From assembly GCA_001586965.3 (NCBI GenBank), contig LUCW03001522.1:1-42229 (forward strand): a stretch of 42,229 bases of DNA. Direction: 5' to 3'. Positions within the stretch are counted from its first letter, which is position 1. Each line of letters opens with the position of its first letter. The DNA comes from Sphaeroforma sirkka. Lineage: Eukaryota > Opisthokonta > Ichthyosporea > Ichthyophonida. The notes beneath the pieces are model-generated. The model had not been told where the DNA came from. It worked only from the letters and a program-made list of their open reading frames with translations, and did no database searches. Position numbers and translations under genes: made by a program. Positions 32,322 to 42,229 of this stretch are shown piece by piece.

Positions 32322-32665
32322 TGTAAAATCCAAACGAAGTAATCCAAGTTCTACTTTATTGAAATAGATTTGGGATGTTTCCTCTTAAAATAAATATAAG
32401 ACAATTAAATTTGGTTAGGATTTAACAGTGGTGGAATGTGCATGAATGATCTGGGTTGCCTCTTGGTAAGTGCTTTATTACCATCGATCCCACAAAACGT
32501 ACCCTAGCATCTTTAATATGTATTTAAACTATTAGTACTAAGAGTTCATAGCTCACATGACTCCCTTATAGATAGGAAGAGGTAGGTGAGCCTTATTAAT
32601 ACATTAGTATATATAAATAAAGTACTTTCAAAAAAAGTAAAAATAAAAAAAAAATGACATTGCAT
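32322..32665 (+). mobile_element. Diverged, truncated LTR related to family A
   Basis: Starts TGTAAAATCC and follows family A in order with many differences (ggttaggatttaacagtggt, tgcctcttggtaag, tattaatacattag, tataaataaagt). It ends in an A-rich tract at about 32634-32655 corresponding to the A-rich tract in the middle of family A LTRs, so the second half is missing. It is older than the other copies. Confidence 0.65.
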
Positions 32666-32679
32666 TTTATATATTGACG

Positions 32680-32944
32680 TGTAAACTTCGATGGAAATTA
32701 CTAGGTTTCAAACTATATTAAACTGAAATACGATTTAGTCAGTTAGGATTTAGCAGTGGTAGCTTGTGTAAGAATGATCGGGACTGCCTCTTGTTAAGAG
32801 CCTAAATATCCTCGATCACACAGGGCGTACCTCTAGCTGTTCTTTATTGAATAATTTTCACTAGAAGTACTAAGTGTTCATGACCACATGCCTAATTTGT
32901 AGATAGACATAATAGCGTAAGTCACGTTAATACATTAGCTGATA
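32680..32944 (+). mobile_element. Truncated family A LTR, copy 4
   Basis: 265 bp, nearly identical to the first part of the copy at 7546 (TGTAAACTTCGATGGAAATT to ttaatacattagctgata), then an abrupt change to minisatellite DNA. The 3' half and any target duplication are lost. Confidence 0.8.
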
Positions 32945-33002
32945 AACTGAAGCACTGAACAAAGCAGTGTGCCAGTTTCAGAGATGATAAGAATAGCATA
33001 GT

Positions 33003-33192
33003 ACCTTATGTGCTGGCATTATCGAGAGCTAGAGCATTGTCAGATTTGGCATTTATACCTATGTGCTGGCATTTATCCTCGAGAGCTAGAGCATTGTGCT
33101 GGCATTTATCCTCGAGAGCTAGAGCATTGTGCTGGCATTTATCCTCAGAGAGCTAGAGCATTGTGCTGGCATTTTACCTCAGAGAGCTAGAG
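33003..33192. repeat. 33-34-bp minisatellite
   Basis: Units starting gtgctggcatttatcctcga + gagctagagcatt begin at 33063, 33096, 33129 and 33163, with a partial, variant unit before them at about 33009. It begins just after the truncated LTR. Confidence 0.85.
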
Positions 33193-33409
33193 GACCCGAT
33201 GTGTACGTCTCGAGCGACCCGTCGTGTTTGAATTCTTGAAGCTACTGTTCATCTGTGTCAGCATATAGGAGTTTGGCAAGTACAATATAGGACTGTATTT
33301 GTGTCGGAGAAAAACTGCCAGTGGCAGAAACCGTGCAAACCATTAACCCGCTGTTTCAAAACAATGCCCAAGGAGTTGTTTGATTGATTTTCTGTGTTAT
33401 ACTCCGAAG

Positions 33410-33850
33410 CAAGAGTGGCTCATTTAACCTCGCGAGCTTGAGCCGCTGACGATTTTCCCTCGCGAGCTCGAGTGCTAACCGTTTATTCTCGCGAGCTCGA
33501 GTGGCTGGTTTATACTCGAGCTAGAGTCGCTCAAGAGTGGCTGGTTTATACTCGGGAGCTAGAGTCGCTGCTTTTTTATACTCAAGAGCTCGAGTGGCTG
33601 GTTTATACTCGGGAGCTAGAGTTGCTGGTTTATACTCGGGAGCTAGAGTGAGCTGCTTTTATACTCAGAGAGAGAGCTAGAGAGGCTGCTTGGTTTTATA
33701 TACTCGGGAGCTAGAGTTGCTGGTTTATCAGAGCTAGAGCGCTATTTTTATACTCAAGAGCTCGAGTGGCTTTTTATACTCAAGAGCTGGTTTAGTGGCT
33801 GGTTTATACTCGGAGAGCTAGAGTTGCTGGTTTATGCTCCAGAGCTTGAG
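33410..33850. repeat. Degenerate about 27-bp minisatellite
   Basis: At least twelve irregular units of the type ggtttatactcgggagctag + agttgct, with lengths of about 20-35 bp. The units contain GAGCTCGAG or GAGCTAGAG, the same core as the array at 33003. It abuts the 3' end of the minus-strand element C and may be part of that element's 3' region. 33193-33409 between the arrays shows nothing recognised. Confidence 0.8.
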
Positions 33851-33929
33851 CTCGATATCCGAGAACAAAGTTATATTGAAGATAAAGTATTAGAACTTGT
33901 GCACGTTGGCGCTTACGTGTCCGTGTCTG

Positions 33930-34031
33930 CGAAGCTTTGTGGTAGGCCGCGATATCGTTGGCATCATCAAAAGCTTCTGCTGTTTCCCACGTTGGTTCGC
34001 CTTCTCGCCATCTCACCAGGTATTCTAATTT
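33930..34031 (-). pseudogene. C-terminal chromodomain of element C
   Basis: The segment KLEYLVRWREGEPTWETAEA followed by FDDANDIAAYHKA has the chromodomain signature (YLVRW, then TWE and an acidic/aromatic helix). In chromoviruses this domain fused to integrase directs insertion to particular chromatin. The basic tail (RTRKRQR) follows. Confidence 0.75.
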
Positions 34032-34189
34032 CCCCCCGTCTCATCATTCGTACGATGTGTGATAATATGGCGAAAACTCACCCCTCCTTCGGTCCATAAG
34101 TCTTCGTTAATTGGTGGGTCTGTGCGTCTATGCACTAAACGGAGGAGTTCCACCCGTACCGGTTTGGTCTTGAATTCTGGTGGGGCGGA

Positions 34190-35350
34190 ACCATCCTTGT
34201 TCGCTAACTCGTAGCGTTGGCCGTGTCTAGCTTTGACTACATATGGTCCAAACAATGGCCGCATAGCCTTCGTTGTTCGGCCTTCTGATCGTACCATGAC
34301 CACATCTCCTTCGTCGAAATGTACCAAGTCGTGAGCATGCAGGCGGTCAAATGTCGTCGTAAGCTTGCCTGTATACTTCTTGGTAATGTGGTGGAGGGTC
34401 GGCAATATAGTGTCCTGTAACTGGTCTAATCGTTGTGCCCAGGTGTCATTCGTCATCGGCTGAGAATCCGGTAACTCGTCCGTGAAATCGGCGAACGGAA
34501 CATGGCGGCGGCCAAAGTACACGCTAAACGGTGCACTCTTATGGCGACGGGATATCCGAAGGTTCTGGTATAGCATCGTAAACGGAAGGCGTTCGTCCCA
34601 TCGAAGGGGAACTGCCTCACAGCATTGTCGATAGAACGTGTAATCTCCTTGTGACGTCGTTCTGCCGCGCCCAGCACTTGGGGTCGATATGGTGGAGACA
34701 CCTTATGTAGCATCCCCACTTCCTGGACCAGAAGCTCCACTAACTTGTTGGTGAACTCCTTCCCCATGTCTGTTTGGATTTTACGGGGAAACCATGTTCA
34801 AAAAAAATCTCTATGAGTGTCTGTGTCGTGGTTTCCTTTGTCTTGTCCGGTGTGGCTCGAAGGATAGAATAGCCTGTGGCGATGTCTAAGACGTGAAGAA
34901 TATAATTGTTCTTGCGTCTGGACTCCAGTGGCATCGGGATGTAGTCCACTTGAATATGGTCCCACGGGTAGCGTGCATCGATGCTAATCATCGGGTGGAA
35001 ACCTTTACGAAGTGTGTCCTGTCCCAAACATGTGCCACATTGCCGCTTAACTTCTGTGGCTAACTCAAGTGCCCCTGGCCAAACGTGACCGTTCTGACGA
35101 AGTTGTTGGACTGTGTCCGCCGCCCCATGATGTCCTTGTTCGTGTTGCGCTTGCGTGAGTTGCGTACGACGCTGTTTCTCCGCCGGACTCGCTTGTGCAA
35201 ACGCCGGTTGACCCTCTGCATCTGCCAGTGCCACTGAGATTTCTCGCGCTGTGTCTAAGCACATGACATATTTTGTATGCTTTGGTTCTGCAAAACCAAG
35301 TCGCTGTGAAAACAGCGGGTCCAGTTTGAATCCATTGGGAGGACCCACCC
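34190..35350 (-). pseudogene. Integrase region of element C
   Basis: Zinc-binding segment near 35144-35020 (HEQGHHGAADTVQQLRQNGH .. CGTCL), catalytic-core pieces IQVDYIPMPLES near 34940 and MGKEFTNKLVELL near 34765, then PPYRPQVLGAAERRHKE near 34690. The GPY/F module is at 34270-34230 (RPLFGPYVVKARHG). In the family this inserts the cDNA. Broken. Confidence 0.8.
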
Positions 35351-35356
35351 GTGCTA

Positions 35357-35824
35357 CTACGGTATGACCCCATGGTGTCTTCCCACATGCGTACTTAGCG
35401 TACTTGAGGAACGTGTGTGGTGTCCGTGGTACCAGCACCGGTTCTGTCTGCAATAACTGCTTGAACAGGTCGAACCATGGTGCTCTTGGTACCCATGGTA
35501 GACATACTGTGGCCCGTGCCGTCGGCTCGTATCTTGGTAACCATGGTGCTGTATCATCTGTCCGAACCGTGGTGTGTGTCGTCTGCGTGCGCCGTCGGCT
35601 CGTATCTTGCGTAACATCCTGTGTATCTGTTCCCAAGGCGGGTTCATCCATCCATCGACTATCGACCAGTCGTGGGCAAACGCTCCTTCCCCATCATCCT
35701 TCGTCCAGAACCGAGGAAGCTGAGCGTTGGTTGGGTCCGCAAATACATCTATGTCATTCGGTCCAAAGTGTTGTTGCGCTTGTTCAAAGTAACTAGGGAA
35801 TAACTGCCAGCCGTCGGTATACAT
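35357..35824 (-). pseudogene. Dam-like (NPPW) domain of element C
   Basis: Contains FEQAQQHFGPNDIDVFADP, NAQLPRFWTKDDGEGAFAHD and WMNPPWEQIHRMLRKI. It lines up with element B's module (FGPxxIDIFA, NAQL, DAFxxD, W-NPPW). A later conserved piece (KTPWGHTVVARVGP near 35380-35340) also matches element B. The NPPW box suggests an N6-adenine-methyltransferase-like fold. Confidence 0.55.
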
Positions 35825-35832
35825 TATTTCGA

Positions 35833-35929
35833 GAGTTCGTCCTGCTCCGCTGTCCCCTCGTGTACATTATTTCGAGTACATTTCGTCCTGCTCGCTGAGT
35901 TCGTCCTGCTCCGCTGTCCCCTCGTGTAC
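35833..35929. repeat. Perfect 33-bp direct repeat inside element C
   Basis: 35833-35865 and 35897-35929 are identical (gagttcgtcctgctccgctg .. cgtgtac), spaced 64 bp apart start to start. It lies between the RNase H and Dam-like regions. Confidence 0.85.
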
Positions 35930-35934
35930 TCTAC

Positions 35935-37695
35935 TTAACATAACATGTCCGGGAGCACATTTGACTCTCCTGGTATATGCGATATGGTAAAGTTGAATGG
36001 CGCGATGATATGATGCCATCTCTGAAGCATCGGATTAAGCTTGAGCTGTGTGTTCATATATACAAGGGCCTTGTGGTCCGTGAAGACCGCAAACCGTTGC
36101 CCATCCAAGTATTCCCTGAAATGTGTCAGTCCATATACCAATGCCAGTAACTCCTTCATAGGTGTGGCGTAGTTCTGTTGCGCATGGTTCAGAGTCTTAC
36201 TAAAGAACATTAAGTAATGTTTCTTACCGTTGACCCATTGGAATAGCGCGCCCCCCTAAACCGTAATCGCTAGCGTCGGTTTCCAAGTTCAGAGGAATGC
36301 CGTCGACCGGAAAGTGTAACGCCACAGCATTCACCACTGCGTCCTTCATTGCCTGCCACGCCTGTGCATGTCTCTCCTCCCAACGATCACCTATCAACTC
36401 CTTTGGTTTGAGTTTGCAAAAATTCGCGCAAGGGTGCAACCGTGTTCGCGAAATTAGGCAGATGTTCGTGGAGGTAATTTGCTAAACCCAACGCCGAGGC
36501 TATATCTTTGTATCGTTGTGGTGTGGGCCAGTCGATCAGCTTGGCCTGCTTTTTTTTCATGGTCAATGTCAATGCCTTGTGCCGATACTTTCTTCCCTAG
36601 GATCATGACTTCGGAGATAGCGAAGTGGCACTTGGCAGGGTTAAGCTTAAAACTGTGGTATGTTAAGCGTTGTATCACCTTCTGCACCGTCCTAACGTGT
36701 TCGTCATAACCGTCACTGGCGATAACTATGTCATCGATATAGTGGTGAACCGGTAAGCCATCAAGTATTGTACTCAAGGTACGTTGAAACTGCTGCGTGA
36801 GTACATGAAGACCGAACGGTGCTGATGTGAACGAGTACTGATAACGTTCGTGTGTAAAACTAAATAAGTATTGTGAGTCTGGATGGATGGGCAGCCTGTG
36901 GTATGCAGCCGATATGTCCAGCGTCGTGTAGTACTTCTTACTCTTGAGGCGAGATATGAGTTCGTTGACCTTGGGGATCAGGAACTGGTCACCAGGAATA
37001 AGCGCGTTAACGGCACGCATGTCTAAACACACGCGTACCTTCTTGACGTTGCCTTCCGCATCGAATGTCGGTACCGCAAGGAGAGGAAGATTAACAGTCG
37101 TTGGTGTCGTTCGTTTCGTGATCACCAAATCCGTCAACCACTTCTTCACTTGTTCATCCACATAGGGGAGCCATCGATCGGATACGAAGTTACGCGCCGA
37201 TCGCCGCATCTGCAACGCTTGTTCATGGGTTACTGGGATGGTTACCTCACTCCCTTCCAGACGACAGCGCGCGTTGTCGGCAATTTTCGCATTGGCTTCC
37301 AAATCCTGTGCCAACCGTTCGCGTACATCGACGGGTTCCGTCGTGTTAGGTGCCTGTCGGCGTGGTATGGGTTCGAGGAGCTCTTCTAGTTCTGTGGGGT
37401 CTATTGGTGCAAGTGGCGATTGGATACCGCCTATGTATAGGCCCAAGCCTTTCAACATATCTTGCCCCACTATAACATCTATACCCGTCGGCAAGTTCAT
37501 CAATTCTAATGAACCGTCGATAATTCTGGTACCGTACCTTATAGGTACCACTTCCGTCGTCCCCAGTCGAGGAGTTCGCACCGCCTTGTCAGCTAAATAT
37601 ATAAATGACCCAGGTGGTGCCGGAGTTATTGGTCGGCCAAGGAGGTCTGCGGATGTCTGTGAGATACAACTTCTATTTGCTCCCGTGTCTATCAA
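35935..37695 (-). pseudogene. Protease, reverse transcriptase and RNase H of element C
   Basis: Protease at about 37695-37430 (IDTGANRSCISQTSADLLG, IDVIVGQDMLKGLG). RT at about 37230-36560: KVRVCLDMRAVN, LIPKVNELISRLKS, TTLDISAAYHRLPIH, SAPFGLHVLTQQFQ, HHYIDDIVIAS and ILGKKVSAQGI. RNase H at about 36440-35935: LETDASDYGLGG, SKTLNHAQQNYATPMKELLA, FTDHKALVYMNTQ, HIPGESNVLPDML. All are Ty3/gypsy-type motifs and well preserved. Broken in places. Confidence 0.85.
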
Positions 37696-38149
37696 GGCTT
37701 TTGAACGTACGTCCGTTGATTTGTACTTGAATATAGACTCGGTTGTCTGACGTCAGCAATGGGTCTTGTATTGCCATCACTGCTCCAATCGTGGTAACAA
37801 ATATGAAGCTCCTATCCGACTCAGACACCCTCACCTCTCATGCATGATCGGCTACCGACTCCCACATGTCATAGGTGTGGTTTGGTGGTGACGTCATGTG
37901 CTCGAAGTCTTCGTAAAGGATCGTGTTGATATGAATCTCTGTAGCTAGCTTCCGATGGTGGAGCCAAGTCTTCGTCCTGTGTAATCGCATTCACCTGTAC
38001 TTGAGGCGTCGGACGTATTGTAACTACGTCTCTAGTCTGGGATGTATTCTGCCCCTGTCCTGCGGTTGACGTTGTGGACGGTCTGTGTACCGATTGTACG
38101 TCCCTCAAAGGACGGTTGTTGTCGTATAGCCTTGCCCGACCCTCTGCGC

Positions 38150-40084
38150 TCACCGCTTGCGACGCCCTGAAATGGTGACACCGTGGATGTGCCTACCACC
38201 TGGTGGCGCCTGTGCCTGGCACCCCGCACAAGTCGTTGGTACCGTAGGTTGGGGCCGTTGAGTCCAATTCTGCGTTTGTCGTCTACTCGTCTGTAGGTTG
38301 GGGCGGCTATTGGTGTGGTCGCGACTTCCATTGGTCGTCGGGCCCTCGCGGTTGTTGCGACCCTGGAAACGTGCTGCCGTACGTTGCTGTGCATCCTGAA
38401 TGTCAGGGCTCAACAGCTGTATAAGCTCGTGTGTCTCCATCAGTTGCCATTTGGGATGCAACTGTAGAGTACGTTCATACGTACGGCCGTTGAGAGCTTC
38501 TTCTAACAGTTGTACAATGCAGTGGTTCACTAAATTCTGTTGGAAGTCGGCATCTGTCTGGCACCGTTCACGTGCCCTCCTGTGGTTCTCCATGAGCTGT
38601 GTCATTTGTTCCATAAGAGGAGTGTGCATGTTCCGACTTTGGCCCTTGGCTAACTTGCGAAACGCGGGATCGACAGTGGCTTGTGTTTCGTGCGAACAGA
38701 TCTGTTCGATCTGTAGTTGAGGTGTGCATGTCTTCAACCGTTCAGAGTTGTCGCGGATGTAGTCCAGCGTTGACTTCTCCGCCTTGAAGTAAGATAGTAC
38801 CTTATGAAACCATGTAAGGTTCCAACTCTCGTCCAGCCCTGCGATTTGTGCGTTCTTGAACGCCTCGAGGAGAGCCCCTCTTGTGTCCCGTTCCATGATA
38901 TCATGTAGGTAGTATCTGTTCGACGGCCAATCAGGCCACGTACGTGGTGAAGGTACGGGACGCTTCTCTACCGGTCGGGACTCTAATGTAGCTCGAAGTG
39001 TCTCAATCACGCCCCGAAGAGCTTCAGCTCGAGCCGTGTTATTCTCCTCGATTGCTTGGCATAGCTCGTCACTTAACTGTAGTATCCGTGCGTGTAGCGC
39101 CTGTCGCCTTTTCTCGATACTAGCCGGTGTGGGCGGAGGCACTGTTGTCTCCTTCTCTTGTCGTTTATGTGTCTGTACATATTCACTGGGCGCTTCTTTC
39201 TCGCCCCACTGACGTTGCTGTTGTTGGCGCAGGTTCGTACTTAATCGGTCCTGTCTATTCTTCACCGCCTGCTTACCTTGAGGATTCTGTCTGGCTAATA
39301 CTTGTTCATGTGCGAACTCTTGAAAAGTTGGTGTGTTCTCACTGGCAGACAGAGTATCATCCTCCTCGGTTGAACTGTCCTCTGACCCTGGTGATTTGTA
39401 CCCAAGTCCATAAAACGGACGCTCACAGCCTTGAATTCGGAAGGTAGGGTTGTCTTCGTCCTCTGGTACTGCCTGTACCCGTTCGTGTGCGTCAGAAGAA
39501 CTCTCCTTAGCGGCCGGCCCTATTGTAGTTCGTCCGGCGTTTATGCGCTGTAACCTCTGTTCGTATTTTTCAAAGAGAGACTGCTGTTGTGTCATCAGCT
39601 CCGTGAGTTTCTGAGCTGACGATTGTTCCCGTGCCGTTTCCTTGTTGTTGGTACGGTTCCGGTGACGCTTCCGCTTGTTAGGTGGGAGGCGTGGTGGGTC
39701 ATTACTGGGAAATAAGGCCCCTGGAGTATCCCGAGACGAACGAGGGGACAGCCCTTCACTGGCTACCTGTTCACCAATAAAAGTCTGACTACTGTCCGCA
39801 CGCAGGTTGGGTACTTCCTTGGTCTCACCCTCGAATATGACATCCTCGTCAGATTGTGCAGGTCCATTTTTGTTTGCTGTTGGTGGCTGCTTGTCGTCCG
39901 CGGAAATAATATGTGGAGCCCCAAGATGTGTCTGTTGTTGCCCCTCCAGTGCCTGACCTGAGTGCGGAGCGGAGCGTTCCGTATGGGACTGACGACGTTT
40001 AGTTCCACGTCGGTCGATATCATCTTCCTTGCGGCGCTCAGGATTCAAGAGTTGCTGTCTACGACTTTGGCGGGGGTAGGACAT
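38150..40084 (-). pseudogene. gag region of element C
   Basis: The reading frame is long and uninterrupted here, about 640 residues from the probable start MSYPRQSRRQQLL at 40084; an in-frame ATG at 40162 would add 26 hydrophobic-leaning residues. It has a charged, disordered N-terminal half with basic patches (NKRKRHRNRTNNK), a capsid-like helical region near 38950-38430 (WPDWPSNRYYLHDIMERD, LLEEALNGRTYERTLQLHPK), and a C-terminal basic, Q/T-rich part with CAGCQAQAPPGGRHIHG, where a zinc knuckle would be expected. Downstream sequence to 37869 (SAEGRARLYDNN, SEASYRDSYQHDPLRR) probably also belongs to gag. Confidence 0.75.
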
Positions 40085-40169
40085 GGTTGGTGAGTTGTTT
40101 GTCAATGGAGAACTAGAAATGTGTGCGAATGAACTGATAGAGTACTGAATATAAATATCCATTTTCTAT

Positions 40170-41449
40170 TAAATTTCATCCTTCAAACACATAACGTCTC
40201 GACATCGATCTCCGAGGAACTCGTGGGTTCCCTCGTGACTGTTTTATTTCCTACACTAACATAAGTAGTGTGGATAGTCTATATACTCTAACACTACCAG
40301 CTGTCTTACTCTTCATCCCACAATAACATATGGTTGAGTGCCTCATTAGTCGGAGCCACTTCTTGTTCTACTCCTCGCCAGCTCTTACTCCGGCCTAATG
40401 ACGGCCTATTCGCAGGACCCTGTTGGGAACTTCCCTCATCGCTCCTCTTTTACTCTTCTTACCCGTGATGTCCTTGTCATGTGCTGTTGCGGTTGTTGGA
40501 ATATGCTTCTTGATCTAAGAACGATTGCTCGTTATTGCACTCCTAAACTAAGCTGCCGTCAACCACACCTTCTGTGCATACTGTTGATCCTCTCCGTTGA
40601 CCTGATTTATCTGGAAGTTCTAGTGATTTGAGTGTGTTCGCATATCATTTTCACAATTTAACCTTGTATTTACTTGCATCGTTCGTGTTATATGTGCCCC
40701 CCCACCCTTATATGCTCCTAATAACTCACAGGTGCTTACTTGTGTCTCTGTATGCTTCCTAATATCCCATTCTGAAAACTTTTGTAAAATAATCTAGTAT
40801 GCCGCTGATTCTTTGCGTCATCGTACTAACCGAGTCGGTACTAACCATGTACATCTCCCATCTCTACTACACTACTGTGGATCCTAAAGAACTTTCTTCT
40901 AACAACTTCTTAAATACAATTTAAGCTCATTAGCTTGCAATACGATTTGTACTTGTCTCACACTGAAAACAACCTTCCTACCTGTACTCACACATGACTA
41001 CTTATCTGTGGATTCTGACTGATTGTCTGATTTCGTCATTTGATCGTCGTGAGACTTTCCTTGTTGACCCTGGTTAATGTTCTGCTTGATTGGAATGTTC
41101 GCTCTTCGGGTTCACTCGTATTAGTAGATTCTTTCTTCATCCTCGTCGTCCACACGTCGTTAATCCAATCTAAATCGTTCAATTCAATCTAAATCGTTCG
41201 GATAATCTAAATCGTTCAATTTGATGCGACATTCTCTGTTCGCATTGTCTTTCAATTGTTATACTTATAACAAAAAAAAAAAAATATGTGCCAGCTACTG
41301 ACTAATTCATATTCTGTAGCTTTCTCTGTAATTACTAATAAACTAACAACTTCTATGGTAAGTTAAAAATGTAGTAAGTAATGACTGACTCTTAAATGAG
41401 TCATTAGTCATGTGCTGTAAAACCAGCAAAACCTTTAAAACCCAGTTTA
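40170..41449. other. Unassigned stretch between elements C and D
   Basis: It should contain the 5' LTR and leader of element C and the 3' end of element D, but I could not delimit either. It contains three 19-20-bp units of aatctaaatcgttc at 41166-41222 and an A13 run at 41272-41284. A 77-codon frame at 40398-40631 is C/L-rich and has no recognisable domain. Confidence 0.4.
41166..41222. repeat. 19-20-bp tandem repeat, three copies
   Basis: caatctaaatcgttcaatt, caatctaaatcgttcggat and aatctaaatcgttcaattt in succession. Confidence 0.75.
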
Positions 41450-42229
41450 TACGTAAGTGGTAGGAAATAACAAAAGGTCCTATCGTCTTAGAAGAGAGTT
41501 CGGTAACGTTGGCGTTTCGATTTATAATGTTAACGTAATCGCCGACTTTGAACTGAACAATGTTCTTAGTGTTATTCCATCGGTCATACGCTTGCTTAGG
41601 ACACGATTCTTGTGCTCGAGTAAACAGGGGTAAACAACGTTCTGCATATGCTCATCTTTTGTAGCCACGGGGTAACGTGTTTCTCGGGCGCAGTTTTATC
41701 AAACGTTGCTTGTAATTCAACTATAGCGGCCAAAGAAATAGTGAAACGGGAGTGTTCCAGTTTGAGGATTCATGCAGCTATTCATTTGAGTCTGAACCCA
41801 TTTCAAATGATAAGGCCACATATCCTCAACGTCATCTAGTGCGGTAGCCGCAAGAGTTTTTAAGTTCTCTATGACGTGTCTCATTTGCACCCCTGCGTTT
41901 GAGGTTTGTAAGTGAACACCACGCCTATGGGTCATGCCTGATACGAGTATAAGTGCTCCATTACGTCGGTACAAAAACTCACTACCGTTATCAGAACATA
42001 GTACTCGGGGGGGAAACCAAAAAAGTCATTAAAGACGTGATAGCATAATTCTCCTGCCACTGTTTGTGGACGTTTGTTCGGTATTGCATAAAGCAAGTTA
42101 TAGCCCGAAGCCACACATAAGAAATGACAGATATACATCGCCAGTATGCTTGATCGCGGGAGTTTAACCAAATCGACTATGACTCGGCGCATCGGTTGGT
42201 CTTCTGTCACACTTTAGGTGCCCAACCGT
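41450..42229 (-). mobile_element. Element D: integrase end of a Ty3/gypsy element, decayed, partial
   Basis: Minus-strand segments match element B's integrase in order: TEDQPMRRVIVDLVKLP (B: TEDVPWRRVIIDLVGLP), ICHFLCVASGYNLLY, ILVSGMTHRRGV (B: LVSGMCHKRGV), WPYHLKWVQTQMN, LPFHYFFGRYS, and finally a YDRWNNTKNIVQFKVGDYVN and IGPFVISYH module near 41590-41460. It is more decayed than element B and runs off the right edge. Confidence 0.75.

Larger units (their letters stand above)
33804..40084 (-). mobile_element. Chromovirus-like Ty3/gypsy retrotransposon (element C), nearly complete in content
   Basis: Reading on the minus strand: gag, aspartic protease, RT, RNase H, Dam-like NPPW domain, integrase with GPY/F module, and a C-terminal chromodomain. 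This order and the chromodomain define the chromovirus branch of Ty3/gypsy. The set of parts looks whole, but the reading frame is interrupted a handful of times, so it is a fossil, perhaps not very old. I could not pair LTRs: 40170-41280 and 33190-33800 show no obvious mutual similarity. Both ends are therefore approximate. Confidence 0.85.

Noticed and set aside
33003-33850. Tandem arrays as satellite centromere DNA
   Set aside because: Arrays are short, irregular and confined to under 1 kb.
39127-39447. Plus-strand frames opposite element C gag and pol
   Set aside because: They are shadows of the minus-strand coding region.

Overview
This window looks like low-gene-density nuclear DNA of a eukaryote, probably a protist-sized lineage with long, repeat-filled introns. 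The grounds are consensus GT..AG splice signals, Pol III tRNA genes with oligo-T terminators, long TA/TG microsatellites, chromodomain-type Ty3/gypsy retrotransposons, solo LTRs and a piggyBac-like transposase remnant. I cannot name the species. No bacterial gene organisation is present.

Layout. (1) 1-4704, minus strand: the best host-gene candidate. A start ATG at 4704 opens a short exon, and further exons are predicted at 2792-2439, 2059-1793, about 1652-1523, 779-637 and 115-1, running off the left edge. Splice phases agree at four of the five junctions. The N-terminus (MARTKHSAKRR) resembles a histone H3/CenH3 tail and is followed by an RG/RS-rich, then T/P/Q/N-rich region. A later exon carries a basic stretch and a SUMO-interaction-like motif (IVISDSDE). 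The introns hold the TA/TG microsatellites and a 23-bp minisatellite. (2) 4830-12400: AT-rich sequence without a recognised gene. It contains a roughly 1-kb direct tandem duplication (5986-7016 and 7040-8775) whose second copy took a 595-bp solo LTR (4-bp target duplication actc); a second solo LTR of that family lies at 11799-12396 (taat). (3) 12428-20999, plus strand: a broken Ty3/gypsy element (gag, protease, RT, RNase H, Dam-like NPPW domain, integrase with GPY/F module) between related LTRs, with a third solo LTR nested in its gag. The right LTR is patched with 382 bp of foreign sequence and is truncated. (4) 21000-23290: two copies of an unrecognised repeat sharing a 3' end. (5) 23941-24013 and 29496-29568: two tRNA-Lys(CTT) genes in opposite orientation; a tRNA-His(GTG)-like gene with a possible 16-nt intron follows at 29769-29855. 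(6) about 24208-26100: decayed coding sequence including a piggyBac-like transposase. (7) 26870-32320: mostly unassigned, with two weak host exon candidates. (8) 32322-33850: two truncated related LTRs and two minisatellite arrays sharing a GAGCTAGAG core. (9) 33804-40084, minus strand: a second Ty3/gypsy element, a chromovirus-like copy with gag, protease, RT, RNase H, the same Dam-like domain, integrase and C-terminal chromodomain. (10) 41450-42229, minus strand: integrase end of a decayed relative of the element in (3), running off the right edge.

The two most interesting points are the microsatellite-filled host gene with an H3-tail-like N-terminus and the Dam-like (NPPW) domain placed between RNase H and integrase in two distinct Ty3/gypsy elements. 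All family assignments are from reading motifs; no searches were run.
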